Shown here: positions 1-5,713 of the stretch, in pieces | Layout of the letters: every line of letters starts with the position of its first letter | How positions within the stretch are numbered: the stretch's first letter is position 1 | Assembly: GCA_903970295.1 (NCBI GenBank) | Contig: CAJCHQ010000863.1 | Span: 1-10,267 of the forward strand | Length of the DNA stretch: 10,267 nucleotides | Source of the DNA: Bryobacterales bacterium | GTDB lineage: Bacteria > Cyanobacteriota > Vampirovibrionia > Obscuribacterales > Obscuribacteraceae | Direction of reading: 5' to 3' | Position numbers and translations under genes: made by a program | The notes under the pieces: generated by a model | Told to the model about the DNA's origin: nothing | The model's input: the letters and a program-made list of their open reading frames with translations, nothing else | The model's database searches: none

Positions 1-1310
1 TCTTCGCTGCGCGGATTGTCTGATGTGACATAAAGCTGGTCTGCCAGCACTTCTGCGATTTGTCCCATCTGCGGTCTTTTCGACGCGTCACGATCGCCCC
101 CGCAGCCGAACACGGCGACCAGCTTGCCGTTTGGGGGGACGAGGGCGCGGGCGGATTTGAGCACATTTTCGAGACCATCGGGCGTATGTGCATAGTCAAC
201 CAGGCAAAGCGGCTGTCTCTCATGATCGGCGGCCGACCGAGGAGAAACCGTTTGAAAACGACCGGATACCCCTGCGAAATCGCTCAGGGCAGCCCCGCAT
301 TGCGGAAGCGTTAAACCTTCTGCGAGGGCCAGTAGAATGGCGCCCATGACGTTGTAGACATTGAATTTGCCGTGCAAGCGCAGCTTCAATGCGATCGAGC
401 CGGCAGGGGTGGCCAGGCGCAGTTGAGTGCCTGTGAAGTCGAAACTGGCGTCCTCGACGAAAGCGTCGGCTCCTTTTTCCCAACCATATTTCCAGACCTT
501 GACGCTATCGTCGAGGGCATCGACAAAGCGTCCACAGCTCGGGTCGTCGCCATTGACGACTGCCGTTTTTTGGCTTTGACCGCTCTTATTCAAGGCTTCG
601 AATAAGAGCTTCTTGGCCTGGAAATAGTTTTCCATGGTTTTGTGGAAGTCCAGGTGATCCTGGGTCAAATTGGTCAGGCAAACCGAGGAAAAGTCGCAGC
701 AAGCGACGCGTTTGAGCGCTAGCGCGTGGCTCGAAACTTCCATCGCCACCTGGCTGACACCGCTTCCTTGCATTTGGGCCAGCAATTTTTGCAAGTCGGA
801 CGCTTGCGGTGTGGTGTGATGCATATCGATGTAGCTGCGCCCGGACTCGACATTCGTGCGAGCGCCAAGAGTGCCGATTAGACCGACTTTCAGGCCGGAG
901 TGATCGAGGATGTGTTCGAATAAATGAGTGGTGGTCGTTTTGCCATTGGTGCCGGTGACACCGATCAGCCTAAGTTTCGTGCTCGGGCGCCCGTAGAAAG
1001 CATCGGCGACTTGAGCCAGAGCGAGCCTGATATCAGACACATTGACGAAAGAGACTGGCCCATCTTTGACTTCTCTTTTGCGCTCGCTGAAGATAGCCGT
1101 GGCGCCTTTGGCGATTGCTTGATCGATGAATTGGTGGCCGTCTGATTTTTCGCCGGGAATGCAGAAAAAGGCACTACCAGCGGTGACTGCTCGGGAGTCG
1201 TAAGAAAGAGCTGAGACTGAAGACTCGGGGACTAAGACGCAATCGAGCAGATTGCCTGCGTGCTCGAGTACGTCGACCAGAGGTCTGAGCGCTTGCGTCA
1301 TATTATTCAT
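1..1310 (-). CDS. murE: UDP-N-acetylmuramoyl-L-alanyl-D-glutamate--2,6-diaminopimelate ligase MurE (C-terminus cut by window edge)
   Basis: This cytosolic ligase adds meso-diaminopimelate to UDP-MurNAc-L-Ala-D-Glu using ATP during peptidoglycan precursor synthesis. Translating the minus strand by eye gives an unbroken frame of 436 codons to the window edge; the family is usually about 490-500 residues, so about 60 are missing. Visible Mur-ligase motifs in order are the P-loop GVTGTNGKTT (about 117-126), HTTP (about 165), EVSSHAL (about 191), the AK(K)LLF segment with the lysine expected to be carbamylated (about 233), VDYAHTPDG (about 371), FGCGGDRD..KRP (about 401) and DNPR (431-434). DNPR is the known marker for DAP rather than lysine specificity. 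The start is either ATG at 1310 or the in-frame ATG at 1301. The only Shine-Dalgarno-like bases (ACAGG) lie very close to the first and about 11 nt from the second, so 1301 is quite possible. It begins 23 nt after rpmA and is probably cotranscribed with it. Confidence 0.96.
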   Translation of the reverse strand, partial: MNNMTQALRPLVDVLEHAGNLLDCVLVPESSVSALSYDSRAVTAGSAFFCIPGEKSDGHQFIDQAIAKGATAIFSERKREVKDGPVSFVNVSDIRLALAQVADAFYGRPSTKLRLIGVTGTNGKTTTTHLFEHILDHSGLKVGLIGTLGARTNVESGRSYIDMHHTTPQASDLQKLLAQMQGSGVSQVAMEVSSHALALKRVACCDFSSVCLTNLTQDHLDFHKTMENYFQAKKLLFEALNKSGQSQKTAVVNGDDPSCGRFVDALDDSVKVWKYGWEKGADAFVEDASFDFTGTQLRLATPAGSIALKLRLHGKFNVYNVMGAILLALAEGLTLPQCGAALSDFAGVSGRFQTVSPRSAADHERQPLCLVDYAHTPDGLENVLKSARALVPPNGKLVAVFGCGGDRDASKRPQMGQIAEVLADQLYVTSDNPRSE

Positions 1311-1333
1311 GGCCTGTCGGCGGGGAACCCTGC

Positions 1334-1585
1334 TTAGCTGGGGTATACGCTGACTAATTTGCGACCGCGCGACATTTCGTATTTGACCGTGCCGGCGATG
1401 ATCGAGTAGAGCGTGTCATCGTTGCCGCGCAGTACGTTGAAGCCGGGGTGAATGCGCGTGCCGCGTTGGCGAACGATAATATTGCCGGAGATGACATTTT
1501 CACCGCCGTATTTCTTTACGCCCAGCCGCTTTGGTTGGCTGTCTCTGCCGTTGCGAGTAGAACCTGCGCCTTTTTTATGTGCCAT
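1334..1585 (-). CDS. rpmA: 50S ribosomal protein L27
   Basis: L27 sits at the peptidyl-transferase side of the large subunit, where its N-terminal tail reaches toward the tRNA CCA ends. The 83-residue product is full length and has the typical start [16 protein letters not shown], followed by the conserved core with [11 protein letters not shown] and [11 protein letters not shown]. It lacks the short cleavable N-terminal extension found in Firmicutes L27 that is removed by the Prp protease. A GAGGAG ribosome binding site lies 10 nt before the ATG. The gene follows rplU by 53 nt with no terminator between them, which is the usual rplU-rpmA pair. Confidence 0.98.
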   Translation of the reverse strand: MAHKKGAGSTRNGRDSQPKRLGVKKYGGENVISGNIIVRQRGTRIHPGFNVLRGNDDTLYSIIAGTVKYEMSRGRKLVSVYPS

Positions 1586-1638
1586 GACGAACCAACTCCT
1601 CGGTAAATGCGGCTCCCACGAGCCGGATCACAAACTTC

Positions 1639-2106
1639 CTACTTCTTGTCTTTCTTTGCGGGGGCGGCTTTTTTCACTGCCGGTTTCTTTACTTCAGCCT
1701 TGCTGCTCTTTTCGGCTTTGGCCTTGGGTTCAGCTTTGGGCTTGGCTTCCTTCTTGGCCTCGTGGTTGCCGTCTGCCTTGGCCAGCACTTTGTCTTTCAA
1801 CTCAATCGTGTCGATGACGACCCGAGTGTAATGCTGTCTGTGTCCTTGCTTCTTGCGTGTGCCTTTCTTGGGGCGCATGTGATAGACGATGATTTTGCGA
1901 CCCTTCATATGAGAGAGCACGCGACCGGTGACCTTGGCTCCATCAATATAAGGAATACCGACCGTGGACTCGGCGCCATCGACGATCATCAAAACTTTGT
2001 CGAATTGGAAGGCGTCTCCAGCCGATGCATTAGTCAGATCGAGGTCGACGAAACGACCGGCTTCCAACTGATACTGCCTACCGCATGCTTCTACTATGGC
2101 GAACAT
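1639..2106 (-). CDS. rplU: 50S ribosomal protein L21 with long Lys/Ala-rich C-terminal extension
   Basis: L21 binds 23S rRNA in the large subunit. I start it at ATG 2106 because a GGAG ribosome binding site lies 7 nt upstream. An in-frame TTG at 2112 is only one base from that site and is unlikely. The first 103 residues are ordinary L21: MFAIVEACGRQYQ at the N-terminus and the signature region IIVYHMRPKK...KKQGHRQHYT at about 72-94. Residues about 104-155 form a low-complexity tail of alternating Lys, Ala, Glu and Pro (for example AKPKAEPKAKAEK) ending KKDKK. That makes the protein about half as long again as a standard L21 of about 103 residues. The tail is probably disordered and RNA-binding, which is inference. 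First gene of the rplU-rpmA-murE unit. Confidence 0.97.
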   Translation of the reverse strand: MFAIVEACGRQYQLEAGRFVDLDLTNASAGDAFQFDKVLMIVDGAESTVGIPYIDGAKVTGRVLSHMKGRKIIVYHMRPKKGTRKKQGHRQHYTRVVIDTIELKDKVLAKADGNHEAKKEAKPKAEPKAKAEKSSKAEVKKPAVKKAAPAKKDKK

Positions 2107-2275
2107 TTTCAAACTCCAAATTCAACCGACTTATTGAGTGTGGGCAATTCAGCCTTTCAGCTGAGAAGTTCAGAAGCGGTCTTTTGAACTTTTTTGCCCG
2201 TCGACTCGTTATACCTCTAGGGAGGTGATGCTTCGAGGCATCAAAACCGCCCTGTTCCAAGACCGCGCAGAGGAG
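2107..2275 (-). promoter_or_regulatory. Structured 5' leader of rplU with two competing folds
   Basis: The leader is about 168 nt from the predicted start site (about 2274) to the rplU ATG, long for a ribosomal-protein mRNA. Fold A: an 8-bp perfect stem (2259-2266 with 2176-2183, GCGGUCUU/AAGACCGC) closes over two adjacent hairpins, GAUGC/GCAUC (2227-2242) and ACCUC/GAGGU (2213-2226). Fold B: a 6-bp stem GGGCAA/UUGCCC (2194-2199 with 2142-2147) closes over GUUCA-a-AAG/CUU-c-UGAAC (2168-2189) and UCAGC/GCUGA (2149-2164). The downstream arm of the fold-A stem lies inside fold B, so the two exclude each other. Such leaders in other phyla mediate feedback by L21 or a similar ligand; here that role is inferred. 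Pairings were found by eye. Confidence 0.55.
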
Positions 2276-2280
2276 AGAGC

Positions 2281-2310
2281 ATACTATCAAACCATATTGT
2301 AATGGGTCAA
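2281..2310 (-). promoter_or_regulatory. Sigma-70-type promoter for rplU-rpmA-murE
   Basis: On the minus strand TTGACC (2310-2305) and TAGTAT (2286-2281) are separated by 18 nt. This predicts a transcript start near 2274, eight bases before the first arm of the long leader stem. The good match to the -35 consensus and the fit with the leader structure support it. No transcript data are available here. Confidence 0.55.
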
Positions 2311-2337
2311 ATCAAAGATTTCCTAATGTATGGCAGG

Positions 2338-2366
2338 CTGAAGCCCTTAATGTTGCGTATTATATT
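2338..2366 (+). promoter_or_regulatory. Possible promoter of the small gene at 2435 (weak)
   Basis: TATATT at 2361-2366 is a good -10 box. CTGAAG at 2338-2343, 17 nt upstream, is a poor -35. The region is AT-rich and lies between two divergently read genes, so a rightward promoter is expected here, but the exact boxes are uncertain. Confidence 0.3.
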
Positions 2367-2434
2367 ATGAAAAGGAAGAGTCGAGACCGGGTCGAGCAAG
2401 TCCTATCATTGCATCTGGGACGAGGAGAAAAGCG

Positions 2435-2644
2435 ATGAGCGAAAAAGACGATTCCGAGTTAGGGCGCAGCAAACACAGCGCCACTCCCTCTGAGCACCTC
2501 ACCCATTTGCTTGGGCTGGGCTGGGTGCCGACCAGTCCCCTGATTATGAAATACGTTGTCGAGAACCATTTACAGAAAGAGCTGTCTGACTGGCAGTCGT
2601 TGAATGCAGCCGCCGAAGCTGCCAAGAATAACTCGAAGCGCTGA
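2435..2644 (+). CDS. Small hypothetical protein, 69 residues
   Basis: I do not recognise this family. The ATG has a strong ribosome binding site GAGGAG 7 nt upstream (2422-2427), and the gene stands alone between a divergent operon and the peroxiredoxin gene, with room for its own promoter. The product is soluble, has no cysteine, signal peptide or membrane span, and is mixed-charge: a polar N-terminus (MSEKDDSELGRSKHS), a hydrophobic middle around LTHLLGLGWVPTSPLIMKYVV that may be a short helix pair, and an Ala/Lys/Asn-rich C-terminal helix. The reading frame is short, so chance cannot be excluded, but the start signal argues for a real gene. No transcription terminator is obvious after it. 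Confidence 0.55.
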   Translation: MSEKDDSELGRSKHSATPSEHLTHLLGLGWVPTSPLIMKYVVENHLQKELSDWQSLNAAAEAAKNNSKR

Positions 2645-2715
2645 TGGTTGTCGTGTTCATTCGCTCTTGTCAAGATTCTGCGAGTGCCTGATTTGGCGGG
2701 GGGCTGGGCGAGAAC

Positions 2716-2768
2716 GTCGGACAATGGAAATTTTCCATTAAAGCTTTTAATTTATCTGAATGTCCGGT
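2716..2768 (+). promoter_or_regulatory. Cluster of dyad symmetries upstream of the peroxiredoxin gene
   Basis: A perfect 8+1+8 dyad, AATGGAAA-T-TTTCCATT, lies at 2723-2739 and is followed directly by the palindrome AAAGCTTT (2740-2747). Both sit between CGGACA (2718-2723) and TGTCCG (2761-2766), which are inverted copies and can extend by two G-T pairs. The AT-rich short-spacer symmetry is more like a protein-binding operator than an RNA terminator. It does not match the Fur, PerR or LexA boxes I know. It lies 84-100 bp before the peroxiredoxin start, in a 178-nt gap. Confidence 0.4.
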
Positions 2769-2822
2769 CTACCATGAGTAAATGCTAAATCACACCTTTT
2801 CGTAGTTGGAGTAACCGTCTCT

Positions 2823-3362
2823 ATGTTGCAAGTTGGAAAAAGAGCTCCGGATTTCGACATGCCCTCCACCAAGGACATGAAGAGTCTCAGTCAAAATGTT
2901 CGTTTGTCCGATTTCAAGGGCAAATTCCTGGTCATGTTCTTCTATCCCCTGGATTTCACTTTCGTTTGCCCGACTGAATTGAAGGCATTCAACGAAAGAA
3001 TGGATGACATCAAAAAAGCCGGTGCCGAAGTGTTGGCAGTTTCCACTGACAGCGTCTACAGCCACCGCGCCTGGATCAATACATCCGAAGATAAGGGTGG
3101 ACTTGGTCCGATCAACTATGTACTCGCTTCCGACATCACTAAAGATGTCAGCCGCGACTACGGCGTTCTCATCGAAGATAAAGGAATCGCTCTGCGCGGT
3201 TTGTTCATCATCGATCAAGAAGGCGTCCTCCAATATCAAGTTGTCCACAGCCTGAATATTGGTCGCAGTGTCGATGAAACCCTGCGCGTTCTTGAGGCAA
3301 TCAAGACCGGCGGTCTCTGCGGCGCCGACTGGAAGCCCGGCCAAAAGCCATTGAACGTGTAA
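2823..3362 (+). CDS. Typical 2-Cys peroxiredoxin (AhpC/Prx1 class)
   Basis: A cytosolic thiol peroxidase that reduces hydrogen peroxide and organic peroxides, recycled by thioredoxin or an AhpF-like reductase. The 179 residues have the active-site segment PLDFTFVCPTE with peroxidatic Cys49, the conserved Thr46 and Arg126 that complete the catalytic site, and a C-terminal resolving cysteine, Cys166, in GGLCGADWKPG. In most relatives the resolving motif reads VCPA.W, so the Pro after Cys is replaced by Gly here. GGLG (92-95) is present, but the protein ends at KPLNV without the YF tail linked to hyperoxidation sensitivity, so it should be a robust bacterial type. The ribosome binding site GGAG is 11 nt before ATG, slightly far. 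The gene is probably monocistronic, given the terminator behind it. A thioredoxin-fold gene lies next downstream, a plausible redox partner. Confidence 0.95.
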   Translation: MLQVGKRAPDFDMPSTKDMKSLSQNVRLSDFKGKFLVMFFYPLDFTFVCPTELKAFNERMDDIKKAGAEVLAVSTDSVYSHRAWINTSEDKGGLGPINYVLASDITKDVSRDYGVLIEDKGIALRGLFIIDQEGVLQYQVVHSLNIGRSVDETLRVLEAIKTGGLCGADWKPGQKPLNV

Positions 3363-3383
3363 TTCCAGAAAAACTGAGAATTG

Positions 3384-3414
3384 AAGGGGGTCGCTTTCAT
3401 GAGCGGCCCCTTTT
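3384..3414 (+). terminator. Rho-independent terminator of the peroxiredoxin gene
   Basis: GGGGTCGCT (3387-3395) and AGCGGCCCC (3402-3410) form a 9-bp stem with one G-U pair and a 6-nt loop. It is followed by TTTT and a T-rich stretch and preceded by AAG, which can extend the stem. It begins 21 nt after the stop codon. Confidence 0.85.
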
Positions 3415-3585
3415 GCTTCTTGTTGAGTTATCGTGAAGGAAGCCGGATCCAAGTGCACGCTTGATTTGCAAAAGTCGGCTACTTTCACCGTAAACTAGAG
3501 CGCAGTCAGCGCTAAAATAGGCTCAAGCCGTTGCGCGCAAGATAATCGGTCCAAGACCCGGTACGGAGTCGCTAAGGAGGTCCTC

Positions 3586-4053
3586 ATGCCATTGAGAATG
3601 GAAAGTCCCATGCCTGAATTGAAAGGTGGGACTGATTGGTTCAATTCATCGCCGATCACAAAAGATGAGCTGAGCGGAAAACCTGTTCTTATCCACTTCT
3701 GGGCCATCAGCTGTGGCACGTGCAAAGAGTCATTGCCTTTGCTCACCAAATGGATGCATGACTTCGGACCCAAGGGCTTGAAAGTGATTTCGGTACACAT
3801 GCCCAGACAAGAGAGCGACACGAATCTCGAAGCAGTCAAGGAAGCAATCAAAGATTACGAAGTGACACAGCCTTGTGTCGTCGATAATTGGCACGAAATT
3901 ACTGATGCTTTCGAAAACAAATACGTGCCGGCTTTTTATGTATTCGATGCCGAAGGCAAGTTACGTGATTTCAAAGCTGGGGAAAAAGCGCCGAAAATGG
4001 TTGAACAGGTGTTGGAGCGAATTGTCGGAGCGGCGCAGCCCCAGGCATCGTAG
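3586..4053 (+). CDS. TlpA/ResA-like thioredoxin-fold protein, cytosolic
   Basis: A 155-residue redoxin-family thiol-disulfide protein. The thioredoxin fold shows in PVLIHFWAISCGTCKESLP (33-51) with the CXXC pair Cys43/Cys46 and in the cis-proline segment VPAFYVFD (Pro115), followed by the usual D.EGKL strand turn. Relatives usually have WCGPC or WCPPC; here it is SCGTC, which should shift the redox potential and substrate choice. Cys97 is an extra cysteine. There is no signal peptide or membrane anchor, unlike the periplasmic TlpA/ResA proteins, so it probably works in the cytosol. The start at 3586 is fixed by a near-perfect AGGAGG five bases upstream; ATGs at 3598 and 3610 lack one. It follows the peroxiredoxin terminator and precedes hemL by 67 nt. 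A small inverted repeat AGCGC/GCGCT (3499-3513) with TAAAAT beside it lies in its promoter region. Confidence 0.85.
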   Translation: MPLRMESPMPELKGGTDWFNSSPITKDELSGKPVLIHFWAISCGTCKESLPLLTKWMHDFGPKGLKVISVHMPRQESDTNLEAVKEAIKDYEVTQPCVVDNWHEITDAFENKYVPAFYVFDAEGKLRDFKAGEKAPKMVEQVLERIVGAAQPQAS

Positions 4054-4120
4054 GCGGTGCCCTATTAATTTGCTGCCGGCGCACAAGATACTGATACTTA
4101 AGAACTGACAGGTGAGTAAG

Positions 4121-5425
4121 ATGACAGTGACCGCAGTCGCCCCCGTTTCCAAATCGAAGCTCATATTCGAGCGAGCGAAGAACGTCATGCCAGGCGGAGT
4201 CAATTCGCCAGTGCGTTCGTGTAAAGCTGTGGGCAGCGATCCGATCTTCATGGAGCAAGCCGACGGTCAGTTCATGACGGATGTCGACGGCAATCGCTAT
4301 ATCGATTATGTCGGCTCGTGGGGACCGATGATTGTCGGTCACAGACATCCGCGCGTGCTCGAAGCAATTGAAGTAGCTTTGCAACACGGCACCAGTTTCG
4401 GTGCACCCAGCAGAGCCGAGGTGGAAATCGCCGAACTAATTTGTCAGATCATTCCCTCGATCGAAATGGTGCGCATGGTCAATTCCGGCACCGAGGCTTG
4501 CATGTCAGCAGTGAGACTGGCGCGGGCTTTCACCAAGAAATCAATCGTCGTCAAATTCGATGGTTGCTACCATGGGCATGCAGATTCATTTCTGGTTAAA
4601 GCCGGCTCCGGATTGGCGACTTTAGGAATTTCCAGTTCGCCGGGTGTGCCTGATGAACTTTCCAAATTATCTAAGTCAGTGCCGTTCAATGATGTTGCCG
4701 CGATCGAGCAAGTTTTTAAAGAGCATGGAAGCGAGATCGCTTGTGTGATCACTGAGCCAGTAATGGGGAACGCGGGCCTGATTTTGCCTGAAGACGGATT
4801 TTTGGAAAAGCTGCGAGAGCTGTGCACTGCCAATGGTGCGCTCTTGATTCTCGATGAAGTAATGACCGGTTTCCGTGTTGCTCTGGGTGGAGCCCAGGAA
4901 CTTTATAAGGTGAAGCCGGATTTGACCTGCCTGGGTAAAGTGATAGGGGGCGGCTTGCCGGTCGGAGCTTATGGTGGACGCCGTGACATTATGGAACTCG
5001 TGGCACCGCAAGGCACGGTTTATCAAGCCGGCACATTGTCTGGTAATCCGCTGGCGATGGCTGCCGGAATGGCACAATTGAAAACATTGCAGCAACACGG
5101 AGTGCACGCCCAACTGAAGCATAATACGACTCGACTGGCGGATGGCTTGCGCGAGCTTGCCGGCAAGTGCGGCGTGCCCATGCAAGTGGCCGATGTGCCG
5201 GGAATGCTGGCAGTGTTTTTCACGAAGTCTAAAGTGAAGAACTTCGCCGATGCGCAAACCTGTGACACAGAGTTCTTTGGTAAGGTGTGGCGCTCGTTGA
5301 TATTAAAGGGTATTTACTGGCCGCCGTCGCAATTCGAAGCGGCGTTCATCTCGACTGTGCATACGAAGAATGATATCGATGCGACGATTAAAGCCTTCGA
5401 AGAGAGCTTAAAGGAAGCTGGGTAA
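4121..5425 (+). CDS. hemL: Glutamate-1-semialdehyde 2,1-aminomutase HemL
   Basis: A PLP enzyme that converts glutamate-1-semialdehyde to 5-aminolevulinate, the last step of the C5 route into haem and other tetrapyrroles, acting after HemA. The product is 434 residues, the normal length. Visible landmarks are PGGVNSPVR (25-33), NSGTEA (121-126), the KF.GCYHGHAD segment, the cofactor-binding DEV (about 245-247), and the catalytic lysine in LGKVIGGGLPVGAYGG (Lys273). The C-terminal half carries GTLSGNPLAMAAG. I start at ATG 4121, which has AGGTGA five bases upstream. A GTG at 4112 in the same frame would add three residues but has no good binding site. It may be cotranscribed with the thioredoxin-like gene 67 nt before it, though that gap could also hold a promoter (TTGCTG near 4070, GATACT further on, weak). 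Confidence 0.97.
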   Translation: MTVTAVAPVSKSKLIFERAKNVMPGGVNSPVRSCKAVGSDPIFMEQADGQFMTDVDGNRYIDYVGSWGPMIVGHRHPRVLEAIEVALQHGTSFGAPSRAEVEIAELICQIIPSIEMVRMVNSGTEACMSAVRLARAFTKKSIVVKFDGCYHGHADSFLVKAGSGLATLGISSSPGVPDELSKLSKSVPFNDVAAIEQVFKEHGSEIACVITEPVMGNAGLILPEDGFLEKLRELCTANGALLILDEVMTGFRVALGGAQELYKVKPDLTCLGKVIGGGLPVGAYGGRRDIMELVAPQGTVYQAGTLSGNPLAMAAGMAQLKTLQQHGVHAQLKHNTTRLADGLRELAGKCGVPMQVADVPGMLAVFFTKSKVKNFADAQTCDTEFFGKVWRSLILKGIYWPPSQFEAAFISTVHTKNDIDATIKAFEESLKEAG

Positions 5426-5518
5426 TTGAAGCCGAATCAAATACTCTCGACTCCTTTTTCACTCTATTGGGAATGCTATTGAGAATAATCGCACAATTTC
5501 TGTCTCGGAAAAAAACCA

Positions 5519-5573
5519 AATGGGTTTATTCCCGGCTTAGTGGTCTGTAATCGCAAAGCTCTCTAAGCCCATT
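5519..5573 (+). repeat. Inverted repeats able to form alternative hairpins, downstream of hemL
   Basis: In the 418-nt gene-free stretch, AATGGGTTTA (5519-5528) pairs with TAAGCCCATT (5564-5573), 10 bp with one G-U. The inner GGCTTAG (5534-5540) pairs perfectly with CTAAGCC (5563-5569), so the two stems compete for the same right arm; GGG/CCC (5522-5533) can form beside the inner stem. There is no T-run after it on the plus strand, so it is not a standard hemL terminator; on the minus strand the repeat is followed by a T-rich run. The rest of 5426-5513 shows only a 12-nt-period direct repeat CTATTGGGAAT/CTATTGAGAAT (5464-5486) and no gene. Confidence 0.45.
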
Positions 5574-5635
5574 CTAGTGTCGGTTTGATCTGTGTAGTAG
5601 AGATTGCCCCCTGTTTCTAAGACGTAAAACATTAG

Positions 5636-5675
5636 TTGACGATCATTGACTCGCCCTTTATAGGCGTAGTATTGT
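5636..5675 (+). promoter_or_regulatory. Overlapping candidate promoters for the pilus operon
   Basis: Two overlapping sigma-70-like promoters can be read. The first is TTGACG (5636-5641), 17 nt, TATAGG (5659-5664). The second is TTGACT (5646-5651), 18 nt, TATTGT (5670-5675). The two TTGAC boxes are direct repeats exactly 10 bp apart, one helical turn, so they might instead be tandem sites for a response regulator. A small dyad CGCC/GGCG (5652-5666) lies inside the second spacer. Either promoter gives a leader of about 160-170 nt before the pilin gene. Confidence 0.45.
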
Positions 5676-5713
5676 ACAGCGCATTCGGTAGTGAGAATGA
5701 TTCGCACTTAACG

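Noticed and set aside
2107..2112. TTG at 2112 as the rplU start
   Set aside because: Only one base from the GGAG site; ATG 2106 has proper spacing and gives the standard L21 N-terminus MFAIVEA.
1452..2187. Plus-strand open frames opposite rpmA and rplU
   Set aside because: Antisense to two certain ribosomal protein genes; their Leu/Phe-rich composition comes from the Lys/Ala tail codons read in reverse.
2790..3488. Minus-strand open frame of 232 codons opposite the peroxiredoxin gene
   Set aside because: It mirrors the codons of a clear peroxiredoxin, shows no family motif, and covers the plus-strand terminator.
4676..5257. Minus-strand open frame of 193 codons inside hemL
   Set aside because: Antisense shadow of hemL; low-complexity His/Gln/Arg-rich product with no recognisable domain.
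5552..5559. CGCAAAGC, an octamer found in c-di-GMP-I (GEMM) riboswitches, upstream of pilus genes
   Set aside because: The matching 5' half (CAGGGCAAACC), the GAAA tetraloop and the expected core length are missing, and the candidate promoters lie downstream. A cmsearch with RF01051 would settle it.
5531..5605. tRNA-like string (GGCTTAGTGG followed by GGTTTGATC)
   Set aside because: Resembles D-arm and T-arm boxes, but no 7-bp acceptor stem or paired T stem can be drawn.
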